A stretch of 64,000 nucleotides of DNA, taken from the NCBI GenBank assembly GCA_021800795.1, contig JAJYYO010000003.1, forward strand, positions 1 to 64,000, in the 5' to 3' direction. The stretch is from Pseudomonadota bacterium (lineage in GTDB: Bacteria; Pseudomonadota; Gammaproteobacteria; Burkholderiales; Gallionellaceae). Each line of letters begins with the position of its first letter. The first letter of the stretch is position 1. The notes beneath the pieces are model-generated. The model was not told the DNA's origin, did no database searches, and worked only from the letters and a program-made list of their open reading frames with translations. The position numbers were made by a program, and so were the translations under genes. Shown in pieces: positions 1 through 8,801 of the stretch.

Positions 1-72
1 GTGATAGCCGATCACGATCGCCAGCACGAACACGGTCAGATTCAGCACAAAGGGGTCTACTATTCCAGTCAT
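1..72 (-). CDS. pntAb: NAD(P) transhydrogenase subunit alpha part 2, 5' end only
   Basis: The first 24 codons of a minus-strand gene that runs off the left edge. The visible peptide starts MTGIVDPFVLNLTVFVLAIV, the typical opening of the small membrane subunit of split-type proton-translocating transhydrogenases. It would help form the membrane proton channel with PntB, which should lie further left. The start has a good Shine-Dalgarno (AAGGAG, 5 bases before ATG). It follows pntAa in the same direction, with the 128-base spacer largely filled by a repeat. Identification rests on the short peptide plus the neighbour. Confidence 0.85.
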   Translation of the reverse strand, partial: MTGIVDPFVLNLTVFVLAIVIGYH

Positions 73-124
73 GAATTACTCCTTACTAATTATGGGAAGG
101 GGGAAGAGAAACACCCCCTGAATC

Positions 125-197
125 CTGCATCCTTCACGCAACAACTTGGGGCTTCGCTCCTTAGTTGTGCGGGGAAGACCCCTGCGGTCTGAATCCT
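125..197 (-). repeat. Dispersed hairpin repeat, copy A (pairs with 32559..32631)
   Basis: Read on the minus strand, these 73 bases match 32559..32631 with about seven differences. The core is a near-palindrome: ACAACT, then a GC-rich arm, a short loop, a complementary arm and AGTTGT. ATCCTGCATCC-type heptad units flank it. It fills most of the spacer between pntAa and pntAb. It has no start-to-stop frame of its own and is best seen as a palindromic intergenic repeat. Confidence 0.8.
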
Positions 198-200
198 GTT

Positions 201-1322
201 TTACGGTTTCACAAACGGCGCGCCATCCTTGCACAACAGGGCGCCGGCGATGATGTCGTCTTCTAGGTCGATGTTCATCGCGCCGGTCTTGTCGCACAGC
301 AAGTTAATGAAATTAAGAAGGTTGCGCGCGTAAAGCGCGCTGGCATCGGTTGCCACAAGGCCCGGCAGATTGGTCTCGCCGACGATGGTGACGCCGTGTT
401 TGACCACCGTCTTGTTAGCTTCCGACAGCGGGCAGTTGCCGCCCGCCTCGACCGCCATGTCCACCACCACGGAACCCGGTTTCATCTGTTTCACGGTGTC
501 CTCAGTCAGCAGCAGCGGGGCGGCGCGTCCCGGAATCAGCGCGGTGGTGATGACGATGTCGGCCAGACGGGCGCGCTCGGCGACCAATACCGCCTGACGC
601 TGCATCCAGGCGGCCGGCATGGGGCGGGCATAACCGCCGACCCCTTTGGCGATCTCGCGTTCCTCGTCGGTCTCGAACGGCACGTCGATGAACCTGGCGC
701 CCAGCGATTCGACCTGTTCCTTCGCGGCCGGGCGCACATCGGACGCTTCGACCACCGCGCCCAGTCGCTTGGCGGTGGCGATCGCCTGAAGTCCTGCCAC
801 GCCCGCCCCGAGAATCAGCACGCGCGCGGCTTTCACCGTTCCGGCGGCGGTCATCAGCATCGGCATGAAGCGCTGATACAGATTCGCGCCCAGGATCACC
901 GCCTTGTAACCGGCGATGTTGGCCTGCGAGGACAGCACGTCCATCGCCTGCGCGCGCGAGGTGCGCGGCAGCTTTTCCATCGCGAAGGCGGTGACGCCCT
1001 GCCGGGTCAGGGCGGCAACCTGTTCCGCCAGATGCGGGGTCAGCAGGCCGACCAGCACGGTGCCTGCCGCCATCTGCGCCAGCTCATCGGAGGTCGGCGC
1101 CCTGACCTTGAGTAAGATTTGCGCGTCCTTGTACAGCGCGGCCGCATCGACCAGCGTCGCACCCGCCGCCGCATAGTCGGCGTCCATGTAATGCGCGCTT
1201 GCACCCGCTCCGCTCTCGACCCATACCTGATGACCCGAGGCTGCCATCTTCTTCACCGTCTCCGGTGTCGCCGCAACTCGGGTTTCGCCTGCTGTCGTCT
1301 CCGCAGGAATGCCTATCCGCAT
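201..1322 (-). CDS. pntAa: NAD(P) transhydrogenase subunit alpha part 1
   Basis: 373 residues, the full length for the soluble NAD(H)-binding subunit (domain I) of split-type transhydrogenases. The enzyme couples hydride transfer between NADH and NADP+ to proton flow, supplying NADPH. The sequence opens MRIGIPAETTAGETRVAATP, typical of the alanine dehydrogenase/PntA N-terminal fold. A nucleotide-binding glycine motif (LILGAGVAGLQAI) lies near residue 170, followed by the RQAVLVAERARLADIVITTA-type segment. The start has GGAGA 5 bases upstream. pntAb follows downstream, so this is the head of a pntAa-pntAb-pntB operon. Confidence 0.96.
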   Translation of the reverse strand: MRIGIPAETTAGETRVAATPETVKKMAASGHQVWVESGAGASAHYMDADYAAAGATLVDAAALYKDAQILLKVRAPTSDELAQMAAGTVLVGLLTPHLAEQVAALTRQGVTAFAMEKLPRTSRAQAMDVLSSQANIAGYKAVILGANLYQRFMPMLMTAAGTVKAARVLILGAGVAGLQAIATAKRLGAVVEASDVRPAAKEQVESLGARFIDVPFETDEEREIAKGVGGYARPMPAAWMQRQAVLVAERARLADIVITTALIPGRAAPLLLTEDTVKQMKPGSVVVDMAVEAGGNCPLSEANKTVVKHGVTIVGETNLPGLVATDASALYARNLLNFINLLCDKTGAMNIDLEDDIIAGALLCKDGAPFVKP

Positions 1323-1510
1323 GAATCTCTCCTTGTAATTTGGTCATGCAATAATATCTTCAACTTAACAGCAACTACCATGCCATTTGCAATGAATAAG
1401 CATCTATATGATTAATTTGTAAAAATTTACATGGTCCGTTGACAAACACAACAGCGCCAAATGAGAATTGTAGCAAAGCCGACAATCCTGAATGGCAAAT
1501 GATCGTCACA

Positions 1511-1963
1511 CTAGATGAGCGACTTGCGCAGCACCAGCATATTCGACCGGCAAAAGTCCAACTTCCCGTAAAAAGCCAGAGCGGCATGATTATCGCAATC
1601 GGCCAGCAAGGTCACGCGCAGCATATCTTCCAGTATTGCCCAGGCGAGTACATGTTCAACAAGCGCGCGTCCCACCCCCCGGCCCCGATAGTCCGCATTC
1701 ACAATCACGTCTTCGAGCAGCAGCACGCGCCCGCCTTCCGCCGTACTGATCGAAATCTGTGCATTGGCCATACCTGCCACTTTTACGCCATCTCGCGCCA
1801 CGAACAATCGACCCTGATCCGGGCGATCCAGAATCAGGCGCAGAGCGCACAGCTGCTTGCTTCGATCGGGGCTGAAATCACGCTCCAGCGTAAACAGCTC
1901 GGCCAGCAAATCGGCGAGTTGCGGCAGGTCATCCTCCGTTGCAAAACCAATTTCGAGGTTCAC
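1511..1963 (-). CDS. GNAT-family N-acetyltransferase
   Basis: 150 residues, one GNAT domain. The acetyl-CoA pyrophosphate loop is visible as YRGRGVGRALVEHVL near residues 92-106, preceded by the beta-4 strand LLLEDVIVNADY. The C-terminal half has the usual N-x2-ALAFYGKLDF helix. It uses a GTG start whose GTGA overlaps the modC stop, so it is probably translated by coupling at the end of the modABC operon. The substrate cannot be read from the sequence. Association with a molybdate operon does not by itself imply a role in molybdenum use. Confidence 0.88.
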   Translation of the reverse strand: MNLEIGFATEDDLPQLADLLAELFTLERDFSPDRSKQLCALRLILDRPDQGRLFVARDGVKVAGMANAQISISTAEGGRVLLLEDVIVNADYRGRGVGRALVEHVLAWAILEDMLRVTLLADCDNHAALAFYGKLDFCRSNMLVLRKSLI

Positions 1964-3033
1964 GCCATCAGCGCCACGCTCTTCACCTGAGCATAAACTG
2001 GCATGCCGACCTTGAGATCGAGCAGATCGCGCGAGCGACGCGTGATGCGCGACAGCAGCACGTGCTCACTGCCTATGCCCATGCGCACCACCACCTTGTC
2101 GGCCCCTTCGTCGCATATCTCGTCTATGCGCGCCTCAAGAATATTGGTGATGCTGGAAGCTTGCGGGTGCTGCATGGCAATGCTGACATCGCGCGCCAGC
2201 ACACGGGCGCGCACCCGTGTACCCGGCGGCTGCGCCACCCGTCCCACCCACAGGCTGCCGCCTGCAAAATCCAGCCTTGTCAGGGAATAAGCCTCGTCGT
2301 GCTGCGCCACGACGGCTTCGATCATGGCTCCCGCATCGTCGAGATGCGCGGTGGGCAAATCAAGTCGCGACAATGTCTCACTCAACGCACCGCAGGCGAT
2401 CACACGACCTTGTTGCAGCAACACCAGATGATCGGCCAGCCTCACCACCTCGTCCAGCGCATGACTGACATAGAGGACAGGTATTTCCAGTTTGCGATGC
2501 AGTCGCTCAAGATAAGGCAGAATGTCCAACTTGCTATTGGCATCGAGCGCGGCGAGCGGTTCATCCATCAGCAGGATGCGCGGGCTGGTGAGCAGTGCAC
2601 GACCGATGGCGACGCGCTGTCGTTCGCCGCCGGAAAGACTGGACGGATCGCTACGCCCGATCAGGCGGGACAACCCCAGCCATTCCAACACCTGTTCAAG
2701 GTGCACCTGCCTGTCGGCAGGACGGGTGCGCTTGTAGCCGTATTCCAGATTGGCGCGCACCGACAGGTGCGGAAACAGACTGGCCTCCTGAAACACGAAA
2801 CCTATCGGGCGTCGGTGCGTCGGAACAAATGCCTTGCCGTTCTGCCAAACTTCCCCGTTCACATGCAGCGAGCCTGCGGCACGTTCAAGACCCGCGATAC
2901 AGCGCAGCAGCGTGGTTTTTCCGGAACCCGACGGGCCGAACAGGGCGGTCACCCCGACGGCAGGCGCGCTGAATGCGGCATCCAGCGTAAAGCCTTCCCG
3001 TTGCAGGACAAAATGCGCCCCTACCCCGTTCAT
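1960..3033 (-). CDS. modC: Molybdate ABC transporter ATP-binding protein
   Basis: 357 residues from the ATG that overlaps the modB stop (ATGA). A longer open frame upstream is just modB read in another frame. Walker A is GPSGSGKT at residues 33-40, the Q-loop lies in [14 protein letters not shown], the signature is LSGGERQR and Walker B is [12 protein letters not shown]. About 60 C-terminal residues form the TOBE/Mop domain typical of ModC ([11 protein letters not shown] and onward). It powers molybdate import with ModB and ModA. Its stop overlaps the start of the acetyltransferase gene. Confidence 0.96.
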   Translation of the reverse strand: MNGVGAHFVLQREGFTLDAAFSAPAVGVTALFGPSGSGKTTLLRCIAGLERAAGSLHVNGEVWQNGKAFVPTHRRPIGFVFQEASLFPHLSVRANLEYGYKRTRPADRQVHLEQVLEWLGLSRLIGRSDPSSLSGGERQRVAIGRALLTSPRILLMDEPLAALDANSKLDILPYLERLHRKLEIPVLYVSHALDEVVRLADHLVLLQQGRVIACGALSETLSRLDLPTAHLDDAGAMIEAVVAQHDEAYSLTRLDFAGGSLWVGRVAQPPGTRVRARVLARDVSIAMQHPQASSITNILEARIDEICDEGADKVVVRMGIGSEHVLLSRITRRSRDLLDLKVGMPVYAQVKSVALMA

Positions 3034-3716
3034 CGCACCATCCTGACACCACCTGAAAGATAAAGGCCCAGCAACACGACGAAGGAGAACAGCACCATGC
3101 CGATCGCCAGTCCGTGTGCCGCCGTGTACTCCATCGCTTCGACATGGTTGTAGATGGCAACCGAAATCACCCGTGTCTCGCCCGGGATATTGCCGCCCAG
3201 CATCAGCACCACGCCGAACTCGCCTACGGTATGTGCGAAAGCCAGGATGATCGCCGTGAGGAAACCGGGGCGCGCCAGCGGCAGCGCCACGCTCGCAAAA
3301 CGATCCCACGCATTGGCACGCAAGGTCGCCGCCGCTTCCAGCGGGCGACGACCCATCGCCTCGAACGCGTTCTGTATCGGCTGCACGGCAAACGGCAGCG
3401 AGAACAGCACCGAACCTATCACCAGCCCGGCAAAGGTGAACGGCAGCGTGCCCAGATGCAGGGCCAGAGTCAGCTCGCCCACCGCGCCGTGCGGCCCCAT
3501 CAACAATAACAGGTAAAAACCCAGTACGCTGGGCGGCACCACCAGCGGCAACGCGACCATGGCCGATACGACGCCCTTGTACCATGTGCGGCTCATCGCC
3601 AGCCACCAGGCCAAGGGCGTGGCGATCAGCAGCAGCAAACAGGTGGCGGTAGCCGCCAGTTTCAGCGTCAGCCAGACTGCTTGCAGATCATCAGGTGCTA
3701 ATCCGCTTTCCATCAT
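3030..3716 (-). CDS. modB: Molybdate ABC transporter permease
   Basis: 228 residues, about five membrane segments, standard length for ModB. The cytoplasmic EAA loop that contacts ModC is visible as [20 protein letters not shown] near residues 125-145. The start shows two consecutive Met codons; GGTGA lies closer to the ideal spacing for the second. It is coupled to modC by a 4-base overlap and follows modA after 30 bases. Confidence 0.96.
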   Translation of the reverse strand: MMESGLAPDDLQAVWLTLKLAATATCLLLLIATPLAWWLAMSRTWYKGVVSAMVALPLVVPPSVLGFYLLLLMGPHGAVGELTLALHLGTLPFTFAGLVIGSVLFSLPFAVQPIQNAFEAMGRRPLEAAATLRANAWDRFASVALPLARPGFLTAIILAFAHTVGEFGVVLMLGGNIPGETRVISVAIYNHVEAMEYTAAHGLAIGMVLFSFVVLLGLYLSGGVRMVR

Positions 3717-3746
3717 TTCACCAATCTTGAGACACCGCCAAATACA

Positions 3747-4511
3747 TCACGGCAGTTCATATCCGTAACTGCGGATGATCGCCGCTGCTTTCTCACTCTT
3801 GAGGAATGCAAGCAAAGCATGAGCCGCCTCTTTATCTTTGGCCGCAGTCAACTGCACGGCAGCCTGCTTGATCGGGTTATACATACTCGCCGGCACTATC
3901 CACCACGAACCTTCCGTTACCCTGCCGTTTTTAGTGATTTGCGACAGTGCGACGAAAGCCAGCTCTGCATTCCCCGTTGCGGCAAACTGATAAGTCTGCG
4001 TGATGTTTTCGCCCGTCACCAGCTTGCTCTGTACATCGTTCCAATAACCCAGTTTTTCCAGCGCCTCTTTTGCCGCCATCCCGTATGGTGCGAGCTTGGG
4101 ATCGGCGATAGCCAGCCTCTTGTAAGCGCCGTGGCGCAAGACTACTCCCTTCGCGTCAATCAAGCCTGGCTGCACACTCCACAACACCAGCTTGCCCTGT
4201 GCGTAAACAAAACGCGATTTGGCGACTGCCAAGCCTTCCTGCTCCAGAAGCCTGGGCGTTTGCTCATCGGCAGAAAGAAACACATCGAACGGTGCGCCTT
4301 CCTTGATCTGAGTATAGAAGTTGCCGCTGGAGCCTGTGCTTACCTTCACCGTATGAGGGCTTGCTTTTTGAAACAGCGCGACGATCTGCTGCATGGGGGC
4401 GGCGAAATTTGCAGCCACAGCCGCATTCACTTCACCGGCATGCACCGACTGTGCCATCGTCCCGAACAGCAACGCACCAAATACAACCCACCTGTTCAGT
4501 TTCTGCGACAT
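3747..4511 (-). CDS. modA: Periplasmic molybdate-binding protein
   Basis: 254 residues with a cleavable signal peptide (hydrophobic core VVFGALLFGTMA, probable cut after SVHA). The mature part begins GEVNAAVAANFAAPM, a typical ModA opening, and carries the STGSSGNFYTQI oxyanion-binding segment. It would capture molybdate or tungstate in the periplasm and deliver it to ModB. It is the first gene of modABC and lies 35 bases after modE, so modE-modA-modB-modC may be one transcript. Confidence 0.95.
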   Translation of the reverse strand: MSQKLNRWVVFGALLFGTMAQSVHAGEVNAAVAANFAAPMQQIVALFQKASPHTVKVSTGSSGNFYTQIKEGAPFDVFLSADEQTPRLLEQEGLAVAKSRFVYAQGKLVLWSVQPGLIDAKGVVLRHGAYKRLAIADPKLAPYGMAAKEALEKLGYWNDVQSKLVTGENITQTYQFAATGNAELAFVALSQITKNGRVTEGSWWIVPASMYNPIKQAAVQLTAAKDKEAAHALLAFLKSEKAAAIIRSYGYELP

Positions 4512-4546
4512 GAGCCTTTGCTCTCCTTAAACAACAACCCGTGAAT

Positions 4547-5365
4547 TCAATTGTTGACGGCCAGGATTACATGCGAAGCCTTGATCAGCGCAGTCGCTTT
4601 CACACCCTCCCTGAGGCCTAACGATTTGATGCTGTCATTGGTCACCACGGCCGCCACACTCTTGCCGCCGGCCAGCTCGATGATAACCTCGCCGTTGACC
4701 GCCCCTTCCTGACAGCGCACCACCGTGCCGTGCAGTTCGTTGCGCGCGCTGGTCTTGAAGCCATCGGACGTCGTCACAATCACCCAGGGGGCCTTGACCA
4801 TCGCGTAGGCTTCTGAGCCGACCTTCAACCCCAAGTGCTCCACACTTTCATTGGTTATCACAGCAGCCAGCATATCGCCGCCCCCGATGTCCATTATCAC
4901 TTCGGCATTGATCGCACCAAGCTTGATCATTTTTACAGAACCAAAAAATTGATTGCGCGCACTCGTTTTCATATCGAATCTCCTTATCAAATGATAATAT
5001 TCATCGAAGTCATCTATCACCTCCGCCAGCTTTTTAAGTACCTGCTCGCGTTCCTGCTCCAGACGCCGGTAGGCCCCCACCACCCGGCGACCATTTGTAG
5101 TAAGCGTCGTTCCACCGCCATGTTTACCACCGGTCTTGCGTTCAACCAGCGGTTGTTCCGACAGATTATTGATCGCCTCAACCGCCTCCCACGCCGCCTT
5201 GTAACTCATACCCATCGCGCCTGCTGCAGCCGTGATGGAGCCGGTGGAGTCAATGCGCTCCAGCAATTCGAGATGATCCCAACGCCGCCCCTTGGCAATT
5301 TTAAGCCTGGAGATGCTTTTCACCGCACTTGCGGGATCAACTGTTTCTGAATTAAATTGAACCAT
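4547..5365 (-). CDS. modE: Molybdate-responsive transcriptional regulator
   Basis: 272 residues with the full ModE layout. An N-terminal winged helix-turn-helix covers about residues 25-110 (GSITAAAGAMGMSYKAAWEA). Two tandem Mop domains follow, each with a KTSARN motif (near residues 132 and 204) that binds molybdate at the dimer interface. ModE normally represses mod operons when molybdate is plentiful. The start has AGGA 6 bases upstream. A ModE-like palindrome sits 13 bases before the start codon, which suggests autoregulation together with modABC. Confidence 0.96.
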   Translation of the reverse strand: MVQFNSETVDPASAVKSISRLKIAKGRRWDHLELLERIDSTGSITAAAGAMGMSYKAAWEAVEAINNLSEQPLVERKTGGKHGGGTTLTTNGRRVVGAYRRLEQEREQVLKKLAEVIDDFDEYYHLIRRFDMKTSARNQFFGSVKMIKLGAINAEVIMDIGGGDMLAAVITNESVEHLGLKVGSEAYAMVKAPWVIVTTSDGFKTSARNELHGTVVRCQEGAVNGEVIIELAGGKSVAAVVTNDSIKSLGLREGVKATALIKASHVILAVNN

Positions 5366-5377
5366 GATGTCCTCACA

Positions 5378-5402
5378 CGTTATAACCTTGCACTATACAA
5401 CG
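5378..5402. promoter_or_regulatory. Probable ModE-binding palindrome
   Basis: The site reads CGTTATAA, 8 bases, TATACAACG: two AT-rich half-sites facing each other, as in known ModE boxes (CGnTATA...TATAnCG type). It lies 13 bases upstream of the modE start codon, where it could block transcription of modE-modABC. The binding itself is inferred. Confidence 0.6.
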
Positions 5403-5707
5403 TAAAGTAAGAACAATACCATGTCGGCCCGATGCACACAAACCCGCGCAATGAAACGAATTTCAGAATTCAGGCGGCCGCAAAGAGGTCACATCGTCCT
5501 GTCGCGAACATCACAATTTGGAACATTCTCAACAGAAAAGATTTTCTCACTCATGCCGGGAACTTAAACCGGCGCTAACTACTGAACGCTTTCCAACGGG
5601 CATGGCAAGCCGCCTCCCAACAGCATCGATTCTCACAGGCCTGCCTGTCGCAAACTTATTACATATCAATTTCAGTCGACAAACCTTGTGCCATTACCTA
5701 ACGGCAC
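5403..5707. other. Gene-free stretch upstream of modE
   Basis: No open frame here has a convincing start or codon pattern. It separates the modE promoter region from the terminator of the convergently placed lipoprotein operon. A short AACGGGCATGGC-like motif at about 5596 recurs at 8657. Nothing else was recognised. Confidence 0.5.
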
Positions 5708-5741
5708 GCACAAAAAACCCGCCTGGGCGGGTTTTTTGTGC
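5708..5741. terminator. Strong intrinsic terminator
   Basis: A long perfect hairpin: GCACAAAAAACCCGCC and its complement GGCGGGTTTTTTGTGC around a 2-base centre. Because the arms carry A and T runs on both sides it can work in either direction. It lies 26 bases past the lipoprotein stop, ending the rppH-CBS-lipoprotein run. Confidence 0.9.
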
Positions 5742-5767
5742 GACTAACGACTTGCTGCTTGCGACCG

Positions 5768-6811
5768 TTACTTTTCCAGATTCAGTTCCAGTTCGGTGTT
5801 GTCGCCGCGGCGCACCGACACCTTTTCAGTGACCATATTGTAGCCTGCCAGCTTCACGCTGATCGCATGGATGCCAGGTTCGATTTCCAGACGCAACGGC
5901 GACATGCCGTAATACACACCATCCAGATAAACCCTGGCGCGCGATGGGGTCGTATTCACCAACAGCAAGCCTGCCGTATCACTGGCATGAGGCTGATAGG
6001 TCGAGGCCGGAATGCCATTCTGCACGCTCTGCACGCCATCATTCGGCATGCCAACAGGTGCGACAGGCGCAACAGGCGCGGTCTTGGGCAGCGATGGCGC
6101 GACATAAACGGTCACACCGGGGATAGGCTTGGTGCCCGGCGTCAGGTTGAACAGCTCGGGACGTGCAGCCATCAGCGAAGCGCTGATCGCATCGACCGTC
6201 TTGGTGCTGGCAATTTTCAACTCCCTGTTAAGATAAGACATCACGTCTTTTTTATTGTCACCGGAAACACCCGCAAACCGTTCATTCTTCTCTGTCACCA
6301 GACCTGACCACACTACTTTTCCGGTGGATGCTTCCTTCAGCGTTGTTTCTATCGCGATTGAGATGTTATCGCGTTCCTTGACGTTCAAGGTCAACTCCTT
6401 GATCACCCCCGTCACTTCAAACAGCGCGTTGTTCGCACTGTTGCCTTCCAGCACTTGAAAGCCTTCCGCATCGAAACGATTTTTGATGGCGTTGCTTGCG
6501 ATGATCGTCACGTCCTGATCTGCGAACAATTCATTCCCGCTCATGCCCCCCACCTGGACCGTCATTTGTCCGAGCAAACGCGGACTGCCCATTTTGCGCT
6601 GATCGACAAAGCTGCCCATGCGCAATGTCGCGGCATACTTGAGCGTCGAGGCAGGGTTTATTGCTTTGTTGCCGGCAGCGGTGTCCAGCGTGTTGTCTGA
6701 ACTGCCGCCCACCCAGCCGCTGACCGTGTCTTTGGCATCCTTGATGGTGGAACATCCGGCGACGGCCGCCAACAGCGCCAGCAGCGCGATACGTTGCAAT
6801 AATGAATTCAT
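5768..6811 (-). CDS. Lipoprotein with C-terminal PEGA domain
   Basis: 347 residues from the ATG preceded by GAGGTAAAG; an upstream in-frame Met adds eight residues with no ribosome site. The signal peptide ends in a lipobox, LAAVAGC, with the lipidated Cys at position 20. The middle (about 50-210) resembles YajG-type periplasmic lipoproteins (FVDQRK near residue 70). A proline-rich linker (TAPVAPVAPVG) follows, then a PEGA domain over the last ~65 residues (TTPSRARVYLDGVYYG). PEGA domains are found in surface and wall-associated proteins. It probably acts in the periplasm; the specific role is unknown. It is the last gene before the terminator. Confidence 0.85.
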   Translation of the reverse strand: MNSLLQRIALLALLAAVAGCSTIKDAKDTVSGWVGGSSDNTLDTAAGNKAINPASTLKYAATLRMGSFVDQRKMGSPRLLGQMTVQVGGMSGNELFADQDVTIIASNAIKNRFDAEGFQVLEGNSANNALFEVTGVIKELTLNVKERDNISIAIETTLKEASTGKVVWSGLVTEKNERFAGVSGDNKKDVMSYLNRELKIASTKTVDAISASLMAARPELFNLTPGTKPIPGVTVYVAPSLPKTAPVAPVAPVGMPNDGVQSVQNGIPASTYQPHASDTAGLLLVNTTPSRARVYLDGVYYGMSPLRLEIEPGIHAISVKLAGYNMVTEKVSVRRGDNTELELNLEK

Positions 6812-6835
6812 TAACTTTACCTCAGGACTTCTCAA

Positions 6836-7432
6836 TTAACCGTGTGGGATAATGGCTTCGATCTCGGCGAAGGTGTGCGCCAATTCGAAACTATGTACCT
6901 GAGCACCCAACTGGCGGGCAATTTGCGTGATGGAAAACAAACCGCATACTACCTGCCTGCCGTCAGGTCCTTCCGCGACCACCAGCGCATGCTGCCTGTG
7001 AGCTTTTTTCATGCTGGCAACGATGTCGCCCACTTTGGCCTGTTGCACATCGGTCAATTTCATGGCGCTCAACTCCCGCGCCGTACTCATGATGTCGCGC
7101 ACCATGATGTCGTCATGGGTGCCGCCCATGTTTTGCAGGAAACGCATCGGCTTTTCCCCCAGCACGTCCGACGCCGTCAACAAGCCTGCCACCTGCTCGT
7201 TATCGTCCAGCACCAGCAACATACGCACGCCATAACGGATCATCTTGGCATTGGCCTTATCCATCGAGGTTCTGGCGCGTGTGCTCACCACGGAAACTTT
7301 GGTCAGATCGGTCATCACGTTCAATGCCGGATCGCTCAACTTGACGCGCTCAGGTAAAACCTGCACGGGACGCACAAACGTCGTACCCGATTTCAGGGGG
7401 ATGGATTGCAGCTCGGTATACTCTTTAACCAT
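6836..7432 (-). CDS. CBS-domain protein
   Basis: 198 residues with two CBS motifs: about residues 38-95 (MTDLTKVSVVSTRARTSMDK) and 110-190 (VRDIMSTARELSAM). The second is lengthened by an insertion before HALVVAEG. CBS pairs bind adenine nucleotides and act as regulatory modules, but no effector domain is attached. Start has GGAG 7 bases upstream. It lies between rppH and the PEGA lipoprotein, with 24-26 base gaps, so the three are probably cotranscribed. Confidence 0.88.
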   Translation of the reverse strand: MVKEYTELQSIPLKSGTTFVRPVQVLPERVKLSDPALNVMTDLTKVSVVSTRARTSMDKANAKMIRYGVRMLLVLDDNEQVAGLLTASDVLGEKPMRFLQNMGGTHDDIMVRDIMSTARELSAMKLTDVQQAKVGDIVASMKKAHRQHALVVAEGPDGRQVVCGLFSITQIARQLGAQVHSFELAHTFAEIEAIIPHG

Positions 7433-7458
7433 ATTTCACTCCAAAAAATTCACAACAA

Positions 7459-7992
7459 TCACCGGTGCATCTGTAAAGAGAAGTCCTGTGCGTATGTCGA
7501 GCAGACGCACTTATTCCTGGACTCGGGGAGATAACGTACCAACTCGTTCAGAGCCCTGGTATAAACTTCGCGCTTGAATTCGATCACTGCGTGAATATCC
7601 AGCCAGTAATCGTTCCAACGCCACGCATCGAACTCGGGATGCGCGCATGCACGTAAACAGACATCACAATCACGTCCCACTAAACGCAACAAAAACCAAA
7701 TCTGCTTCTGCCCGCGATAACCGCCACGCGATTCCCGCTTATTCCAGCTTTGCGGAACTTCATAGCGCATCCAGTCACGGGTGCGCCCCAGTATTTCCAC
7801 ATGTTCGGGCATCAGACCGACTTCTTCATACAACTCGCGATACATCGCCTGTTCGGGGTTTTCGCCCTGCTGTATGCCGCCTTGCGGAAATTGCCAGGCA
7901 TGTTGCCGTATTCGCTTCCCCCAGAATACTTGATTTTTGTCATTCGTGATAATGATGCCGACATTCGGGCGGTAGCCGTCTCGGTCTATCAT
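7459..7992 (-). CDS. rppH: RNA pyrophosphohydrolase
   Basis: 177 residues, a single Nudix domain. It opens [15 protein letters not shown], characteristic of RppH, and has a complete Nudix box (GX5EX7REUXEEXGU) at about residues 38-60. The enzyme removes pyrophosphate from 5' ends of mRNA and so starts decay by RNase E. In many Betaproteobacteria rppH lies beside proS; here proS is 23 kb away. Start has AGAG 7 bases upstream. Confidence 0.95.
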   Translation of the reverse strand: MIDRDGYRPNVGIIITNDKNQVFWGKRIRQHAWQFPQGGIQQGENPEQAMYRELYEEVGLMPEHVEILGRTRDWMRYEVPQSWNKRESRGGYRGQKQIWFLLRLVGRDCDVCLRACAHPEFDAWRWNDYWLDIHAVIEFKREVYTRALNELVRYLPESRNKCVCSTYAQDFSLQMHR

Positions 7993-8120
7993 TTGACACT
8001 CTATCAGGTTAATTACAATATGCGGATTCTTTCACATTTCACCTTTATTGAAAAGCGAATATGCGCTTTACGAATTGACTCAAGATAAAAGTTACCCAAG
8101 GTAGTCGCAAAAAGGGATCG

Positions 8121-8425
8121 TTGCCTCAAGTTAAAGGTTACCGCGGGTAATCTGACATGGTCAAGCAAGAACGACGCGCCTATCACTCCAATGACAACGC
8201 GCATGTTGAGAGGAAAAACTGCTCATGTGTGCGCCAGCTATTCGGCTATGACCGCATGAGCGATGCCAGAATGGTCAAACTGATGAACGATCTGTATGCC
8301 GCTGAATCCGTTTGATATTCAGAAGCGAATTCAGCGTAAACTCAGGATCATTTTTCAACCGCTTCGGTAACCACTGAACATGAGGCAACGAGCAATTCCT
8401 ACGGTAACTTTTTAACTTGAGGCAA
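8121..8425 (+). mobile_element. Decayed insertion-sequence remnant
   Basis: Two inverted repeats of about 23-24 bases, TTGCCTCAAGTTAAAGGTTA at 8121 and its near complement at 8402..8425, bound a 305-base stretch. It contains the tail of a transposase (see 8157..8315). A diverged partial copy of the left repeat (CAAGATAAAAGTTACC) sits at 8081. The element cannot move by itself. Confidence 0.75.
8157..8315 (+). pseudogene. Fragment of integrase-type (rve) transposase
   Basis: Translation of this frame contains SNDNAHVERKN and RQLFGYDRMSDA followed by MNDLYAAES. This is the C-terminal end of the DDE integrase-core transposases whose intact form reads SNDNAHVEQKNWTHVRQLFG. A premature stop occurs at 8313, and traces of the rest (TQDHF) continue in a shifted frame to about 8372. 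The catalytic N-terminal part is missing. Recognised from family motifs, not by search. Confidence 0.7.
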
Positions 8426-8656
8426 TGCGCCCCCGAGACAAAAACACCCATTCGAGCTTCAAAGCTGATTTTTCATATCAAATTTTTTATCACGACATCG
8501 CGACAGGTTTGTCGAAATTCTGTGTAATTTTCCCATGTATCATCGCCGCGCGCGCAATAAAACCGATTTTCGTACCCGGCTGCTCTTGCCATTTAAAACC
8601 AATATCGGTGCCTGTTCGCCAGTCTGGCAGAGCACACCGGTTTTGAAAGACACCCT

Positions 8657-8743
8657 AACGGGCATGGCATGTAGCCACCCTCAATAATAAAACTCGCCAT
8701 GCCCGTTTCCCTCACCCAAACCCTCTCCCGGAGGGAGAAGGGA
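8657..8743. repeat. Intergenic inverted repeats
   Basis: AACGGGCATGGC at 8657 is matched by its complement GCCATGCCCGTT near 8697, giving a 12-base stem with a loop of about 28. Immediately after comes a CCCTCACCC-CCCTCTCCC / GGGAGAAGGG inverted unit. It shares its style, and the following GAACG-CGCT-ACGCGA tail, with 50427..50478. The 8426..8656 stretch before it holds nothing recognisable. Together these may end transcription of the MFS gene. Confidence 0.5.
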
Positions 8744-8801
8744 CAAACGAACGCTTACGCGAGTTTCACGTTAAACCCAGGAGCTTGTCCAACGCACTAT
8801 A

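Noticed and set aside
396-1115. 239-codon plus-strand frame opposite pntAa
   Set aside because: Composition is that of an antisense shadow (His/Arg/Gln-rich) and pntAa on the other strand is unmistakable.
3034-3606. Long N-terminal extension of modC
   Set aside because: It is modB read in another frame; the ATG at 3033 overlaps the modB stop in the standard way.
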